NCBI GenBank assembly: GCA_947569705.1
Contig: CANOSP010000006.1
Coordinates: forward strand, 1 to 64,000
Length of the DNA: 64,000 bases
Reading direction: 5' to 3'
Source: an uncultured Erysipelotrichaceae bacterium
GTDB lineage: Bacteria; Bacillota_I; Bacilli_A; Erysipelotrichales; Erysipelotrichaceae
Every line of letters starts with the position of its first letter. Position 1 is the stretch's first letter. Both the position numbers and the translations under genes were made by a program. Below the pieces are notes generated by a model. It ran no database searches, was not told the DNA's origin, and was given only the letters and a program-made list of their open reading frames with translations. Shown here piece by piece: positions 60,135-64,000 of this stretch.

Positions 60135-61469
60135 ATGAAGTATCAAGTACCGCGAGGAACACAGGATATTTTACCCGGAGAGGTGGAAAAATGGCAATTG
60201 CTGGAAGATCAAATCAGACAGTTTTGTCATGTGTATGATTATGATGAAATTCGTACACCGATTTTTGAACATACGAATGTATTTAAGCGAGGGAATGATG
60301 CCAGTGATATGGTGAATAAGGAGATGTATACATTTCAATTGGAAAACTCAAGTACATCATTGACCTTACGCCCGGAAATGACAGCCGGTGTAGTGCGCAG
60401 CTTTGTGGAACATAAGCTGTTCGGCGAGCCTGATCTGCCGGCAAAGCTGTATTATGTCGGTCCGATGTGTCGTCATGAACGCCCGCAAAAAGGAAGACAG
60501 CGTATTTTTCACCAGTTCGGTGTAGAAGTGATCGGAGTGAAAAATCCGTTGCTGGATGTGGAATGTATCGCACTTGGTTGGTCTTTTATTAATTCTTTAG
60601 GCTTAAAGGATTTAAAGGTATTGATCAATACGTTAGGTGATGATGAGTCACGCAATGCTTATCGTGCAGCCTTAAAGGAACATTTTAAAGATGCGATTGA
60701 TACGATGTGCAGTGATTGTAAACGCCGCTATGAACAAAATCCGCTGCGTATTCTTGATTGTAAGGTAGACAAGGATGCGGCGGTTATGAAAACAGTGCCG
60801 AAGATGAAGGAATATTTGAATGAAGAATCTAAAGCATATTTTGATCAAGTATTAAAAGGATTGGATGCATTGGGCATTCCGTATGAAATTGATGATACGT
60901 TAGTCAGAGGATTGGATTATTACACGCATACAGTCTTTGAGGTGGTAAGTGAAAACAAGGAGATGGGAGCGCAGTCAACTGTGTTCGCCGGCGGACGCTA
61001 TGACGGATTAGTGGAATATTTCGGCGGTCCGGAGATGAGCGGTATCGGTTGGGCGATGGGAATTGAGCGCTTGATCATCGCTTGTGAGGCAGAAGAAATC
61101 TCATTAGGAGAAAAAGCCGAATTAGATGCGTATGTTATCTCATTATCATCTGAGGTTGCCCTTCATGCATTGTCCATCACAACAACCTTGAGAGCGAACG
61201 GTTATCGCTGTGAGTGCGATTATCAAAATCGTTCGCTTAAAGCGCAGTACCGCACGGTTGACCGCAAAAAAGCAAAGGTTGTTATCATTATCGGTGAAGA
61301 TGAAGTCGCACAAGGAAGTGTGACGATCAAACGCATTGCCGATAAGCTTCAAAAAACCGTGGCACTTGATGATATGGTAGCCACAATGGATCAGCTGTTT
61401 GAGGCAGAGAATGAACATGAATGTAACTGTGAGCCGGGAAACTGCACATGCTCACATCACCATGAATAG
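60135..61469 (+). CDS. hisS: Histidyl-tRNA synthetase with Cys/His-rich tail
   Basis: A 444-residue class II HisRS. Motif 1 and 2 regions (PRGTQDILPGEVEKWQLLE, LTLRPEMTAGVVRSF, YVGPMCRHERPQKGRQRIFH), the histidine motifs LVRGLDYYTHTVFEV and AGGRYDGLVEYFGG, and the C-terminal anticodon-binding domain (RANGYRCECDYQNRSLKAQY) are all present. ATG 60135 follows AGGAGG; a longer in-frame version would run into the T-box. The last 20 residues contain HECNCEPGNCTCSHHHE, an unusual metal-binding-like tail beyond the normal end. aspS follows. Confidence 0.97.
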   Translation: MKYQVPRGTQDILPGEVEKWQLLEDQIRQFCHVYDYDEIRTPIFEHTNVFKRGNDASDMVNKEMYTFQLENSSTSLTLRPEMTAGVVRSFVEHKLFGEPDLPAKLYYVGPMCRHERPQKGRQRIFHQFGVEVIGVKNPLLDVECIALGWSFINSLGLKDLKVLINTLGDDESRNAYRAALKEHFKDAIDTMCSDCKRRYEQNPLRILDCKVDKDAAVMKTVPKMKEYLNEESKAYFDQVLKGLDALGIPYEIDDTLVRGLDYYTHTVFEVVSENKEMGAQSTVFAGGRYDGLVEYFGGPEMSGIGWAMGIERLIIACEAEEISLGEKAELDAYVISLSSEVALHALSITTTLRANGYRCECDYQNRSLKAQYRTVDRKKAKVVIIIGEDEVAQGSVTIKRIADKLQKTVALDDMVATMDQLFEAENEHECNCEPGNCTCSHHHE

Positions 61470-61483
61470 AAAAGAGGAATACA

Positions 61484-63220
61484 ATGAAACGTACACATAA
61501 TAACGGGGAATTACGAATTCAAAATGTGAATGAGCCGGTCACATTAATCGGTTGGGTCGCAAAGCGCCGCAATTTCGGTTCGCTGGTTTTTATCGATCTC
61601 AGAGATCGCGAGGGAATCACTCAGCTTGTCTTTGATGAAAGACTGACTGATGCGATCAGTGAGGTGCGTAATGAATATGTGCTGTCGGTAAACGGTACGG
61701 TAGTTGAGCGCAAGGATAAAAATCCGAAACTTGCGACCGGTGATATTGAAATCGCCGTTACGGATGTGAAAATCATCAACAGTGCGAAAACGACTCCGAT
61801 CATCATCGCCGACGAAACCGATGCATTAGAGGATACTCGCTTAAAATATCGCTATTTGGATCTGCGTCGCAAGCCGCTCCAACAGAATTTAATCCTGCGT
61901 CATCGCGTTGCGATGATTACCCGCAATTATTTATCCGATCAAGGCTTTATTGAAGTAGAAACACCGATCTTATGTAAATCAACTCCTGAGGGAGCCAGAG
62001 ATTATTTGGTGCCGAGCCGTATCAGCGAAGGAACCTTTTATGCATTGCCGCAGTCTCCGCAGCTTTATAAGCAGCTGTTGATGATTTCCGGCATGGAAAA
62101 ATATTTTCAAATCGCTCGCTGCTTCAGAGATGAAGATTTGCGTGCCGATCGTCAGCCGGAGTTTACCCAGATTGATATTGAGATGAGTTTTGTCGAAGAG
62201 GAAGATGTTTGGGAAATGACGGAAGGCTTAATGCGCAAAATCTTCCGTGAGATCAAAGGAATTGATTTAGAACCGTTTTTGCGCCTGCCTTATGAGGAAT
62301 GTATGGCAAAATACGGCAGTGATAAACCGGATTTACGCTTTGATATGGAATGTCATAATATCAGTGAAGTGTTCCGCAATACCGAGTTTAAGTTGTTTGC
62401 GCAGATTTTAGAACAAGGCGGTATTGTACAGGCGCTTGCGGTGAAACAGGGTGCCACTCGTTTTTCACGCAAGGAACTGGATCAGCTGCAGGAGTATGTA
62501 AAAGTATACGGTGCTAAGGCACTTGCATATTTGAAATACGGTGAGGATGGCATCAGCGGTTCTGTCGCCAAAGTGTTAAGCGATGAAGAAAAAGCAGCGA
62601 TTCAAACAGCACTGCAGGTTGAAAACGGTGATCTTGTCTTTATGATTGCCGATCAAATGCACACAGCACAGACGGCATTAGGCGCATTGCGTCAAAAACT
62701 GGGTCATCAACTGGAGTTGATTGATGAAAATGCATATCGCTTTTTATGGGTTACTAACTTTCCTATGTTTGAATACAGTGCAGAAGAAGAGCGCTATGTG
62801 GCGGCGCATCATCCGTTTACCGCTCCGAATGAGGAAGATGTGGATAAGCTGATGAATGATCCGAAGCATTGTTATTCAAGGGCATATGACTTAGTCGTAA
62901 ACGGCTATGAGCTGTTAAGCGGTTCGATTCGTATTCATGATCAGGAATTACAGGAAAAGGTATTTGAAGCAATCGGCATGAGTATGGAAGAAGCACATAA
63001 TAAATTCGGCTTTTTCCTTGACGCATTCCAATACGGCACACCGCCGCATGGTGGAGTAGGTATCGGTTTGGAGCGTTTGGTGATGTTATTGGCAAATACC
63101 GATAATATTCGTGATGTTGTCGCATTCCCGAAAACGGCAAGTGCGGCAGATCTGATGAGTGATGCACCGAGTCCTGTTTATGAACAGCAATTAGATGAGC
63201 TGCATTTAAAGCTGAAATAA
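61484..63220 (+). CDS. aspS: Aspartyl-tRNA synthetase
   Basis: A 578-residue class II AspRS of the bacterial type. The N-terminal OB anticodon-binding domain (VTLIGWVAKRRNFGSLVFID), motif 1, motif 2 (FQIARCFRDEDLRADRQPEF), the GAD insertion domain typical of bacterial enzymes, and motif 3 (GGVGIGLERLVMLLA) are present. It follows hisS by 14 bases, under the same T-box control. Length is normal. Confidence 0.98.
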   Translation: MKRTHNNGELRIQNVNEPVTLIGWVAKRRNFGSLVFIDLRDREGITQLVFDERLTDAISEVRNEYVLSVNGTVVERKDKNPKLATGDIEIAVTDVKIINSAKTTPIIIADETDALEDTRLKYRYLDLRRKPLQQNLILRHRVAMITRNYLSDQGFIEVETPILCKSTPEGARDYLVPSRISEGTFYALPQSPQLYKQLLMISGMEKYFQIARCFRDEDLRADRQPEFTQIDIEMSFVEEEDVWEMTEGLMRKIFREIKGIDLEPFLRLPYEECMAKYGSDKPDLRFDMECHNISEVFRNTEFKLFAQILEQGGIVQALAVKQGATRFSRKELDQLQEYVKVYGAKALAYLKYGEDGISGSVAKVLSDEEKAAIQTALQVENGDLVFMIADQMHTAQTALGALRQKLGHQLELIDENAYRFLWVTNFPMFEYSAEEERYVAAHHPFTAPNEEDVDKLMNDPKHCYSRAYDLVVNGYELLSGSIRIHDQELQEKVFEAIGMSMEEAHNKFGFFLDAFQYGTPPHGGVGIGLERLVMLLANTDNIRDVVAFPKTASAADLMSDAPSPVYEQQLDELHLKLK

Positions 63221-63248
63221 GCAGGAGAATAATTTGTTATTTATGATG

Positions 63249-63284
63249 AAAATCACAGTGTCTTCACATGCTGTGATTTTTTTT
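63249..63284 (+). terminator. Terminator after aspS
   Basis: AAAATCACAG (63249-63258) pairs with CTGTGATTTT (63271-63280), followed by Ts. Confidence 0.9.
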
Positions 63285-63313
63285 ACGATTAATTATCATA
63301 ATGAAAATAATTT

Positions 63314-63342
63314 TTGACATTAATCATTATAAATGTTATTAT
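63314..63342 (+). promoter_or_regulatory. Promoter upstream of the ABC transporter gene
   Basis: TTGACA (63314-63319) lies 17 bases from TATTAT (63337-63342), with a TGn extension. This gives a long leader of about 240 bases before 63591. Confidence 0.6.
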
Positions 63343-63353
63343 ATAACTATAAA

Positions 63354-63367
63354 AGTAAACGGTTACA
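63354..63367. promoter_or_regulatory. cre-like site just past the promoter
   Basis: AGTAAACGGTTACA matches the cre consensus TGNAANCGNWNNCA except for the first base, and is nearly palindromic (GTAAACGGTTAC). It sits 12 bases past the -10. A second one-mismatch candidate, TGAAAGCGATACGA, is at 63418-63431. The rest of the gap (63221-63590) is AT-rich with no gene seen. Confidence 0.4.
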
Positions 63368-63590
63368 TACTATGCTGTTTATAATTAAGGTTTATATTCA
63401 AGTGTATACATATAAGATGAAAGCGATACGATGTTTTACAGAAATAATTACTTGTCGGCGATAATTACACTTTATATACAAATAGGTCCGGTATATCAGT
63501 GGAAAGTTATCAATATATCGAAAGAAAAATCTTATGTACGAAACTATGCCAGAATCAATATAATCTATTTATTAATAGGGAGGGATTTTA

Positions 63591-64000
63591 ATGATACAGC
63601 TAAATAATATTCAAATTAAATTCAATGATACAATCATTGAACAAGGCAGTATCTCATTGTATGAGCATCAAATTACACTGCTTACCGGAGTCAGCGGCTG
63701 CGGTAAATCAAGCCTTTTGAATATTCTCGGTTTATTAGACCATACAAATCAATTTCAATATTTTTGGGATCAGAAAGAAATTAATCCCCATGATGAAAAG
63801 ATCAGACAATATGACATCGCTTATGTATTTCAGAATTACGGTATCATTGCCGATCTTGATGTTGAGGATAATTTTAAGGCTATGTTTCAAATTGCCGGAT
63901 TATCTTTTCATTATGAACGTATGCAGGAACTGTTAAAAGAAGTATCTTTAGAAACATTGTCAATCAAACAAAAGGTGAAAAGCTTATCGGGCGGTGAAAA
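63591..64000 (+). CDS. ABC transporter ATP-binding protein (partial, cut by window end)
   Basis: The first 136 codons of an ABC ATPase. Walker A is GVSGCGKSSLLNIL (about residues 33-46), the Q-loop is AYVFQNYG, and the signature LSGGEK is the last thing seen. The layout resembles MacB/LolD-type ATPases of peptide, bacteriocin-export or envelope-stress transporters, but the substrate cannot be told from this part. GGGAGGG precedes ATG 63591. A permease gene probably follows outside the window. Confidence 0.9.
   Translation, partial: MIQLNNIQIKFNDTIIEQGSISLYEHQITLLTGVSGCGKSSLLNILGLLDHTNQFQYFWDQKEINPHDEKIRQYDIAYVFQNYGIIADLDVEDNFKAMFQIAGLSFHYERMQELLKEVSLETLSIKQKVKSLSGGE

Overview
The window looks like chromosomal DNA of a low-to-medium GC Firmicute (Bacillota), most likely an Erysipelotrichia-type gut or oral bacterium. 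The reasons are strong AGGAGG ribosome sites, a T-box leader, an L21 leader, a ribosomal protein L27 with the Prp-cleaved N-terminal extension, SecDF fused in one chain, a short SMC, and long runs of gene order shared with Bacillus subtilis. The species assignment is inference.

Region 1 (1-9700) is an accessory island: a restriction-modification/defence cluster built from a GHKL (MutL/MORC-like) ATPase, a Z1-domain helicase-like ATPase, a PD-(D/E)XK nuclease, an AIPR-family protein, a C5-cytosine methyltransferase and a Vsr mismatch endonuclease, with a small Cro/CI-type regulator in front. It is partly decayed. The regulator has two in-frame stops, the GHKL ATPase is split by a one-base shift that maps to a G5 run, and Vsr has stops, a frameshift and a damaged active-site motif. 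The four middle genes are intact.

Region 2 (9900-24660) holds an NfeD/SPFH membrane-organising operon, then dprA-topA-trmFO-codV, directly followed by rpsB-tsf-pyrH-frr-uppS-cdsA-dxr-rseP. This is the B. subtilis order without clpQ-clpY-codY.

Region 3 (24700-36900) has a PAQR/hemolysin III membrane protein on the minus strand, then smc-ftsY-ylxM. Here ylxM runs in frame into ackA (acetate kinase) instead of being followed by ffh. After that come a DHH phosphoesterase, a membrane-anchored XRE regulator, an NTF2-like protein and dnaE.

Region 4 (36880-44820) holds rplU-prp-rpmA-obg, then a 1305-residue secreted, membrane-anchored surface protein with a GH123/DUF4091-like catalytic region. Two good catabolite-response (cre) sites lie in its upstream region, and its Pro/Asp linker is built from a perfect 90-bp duplication. 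exoA follows.

Region 5 (44820-63290) follows the B. subtilis ruvA-ruvB-(yrzE)-(yrbG)-spoVB-comN-secDF-recJ-apt-relA-hisS-aspS order. A three-gene ECF sigma/membrane anti-sigma-like/exported-protein module sits between secDF and recJ, next to the scar of a deleted XRE gene, and a GNAT gene and efp lie between recJ and apt. hisS-aspS sits behind a T-box whose specifier region reads GACAC, which overlaps an Asp and a His codon. The window ends inside an ABC transporter ATPase gene.
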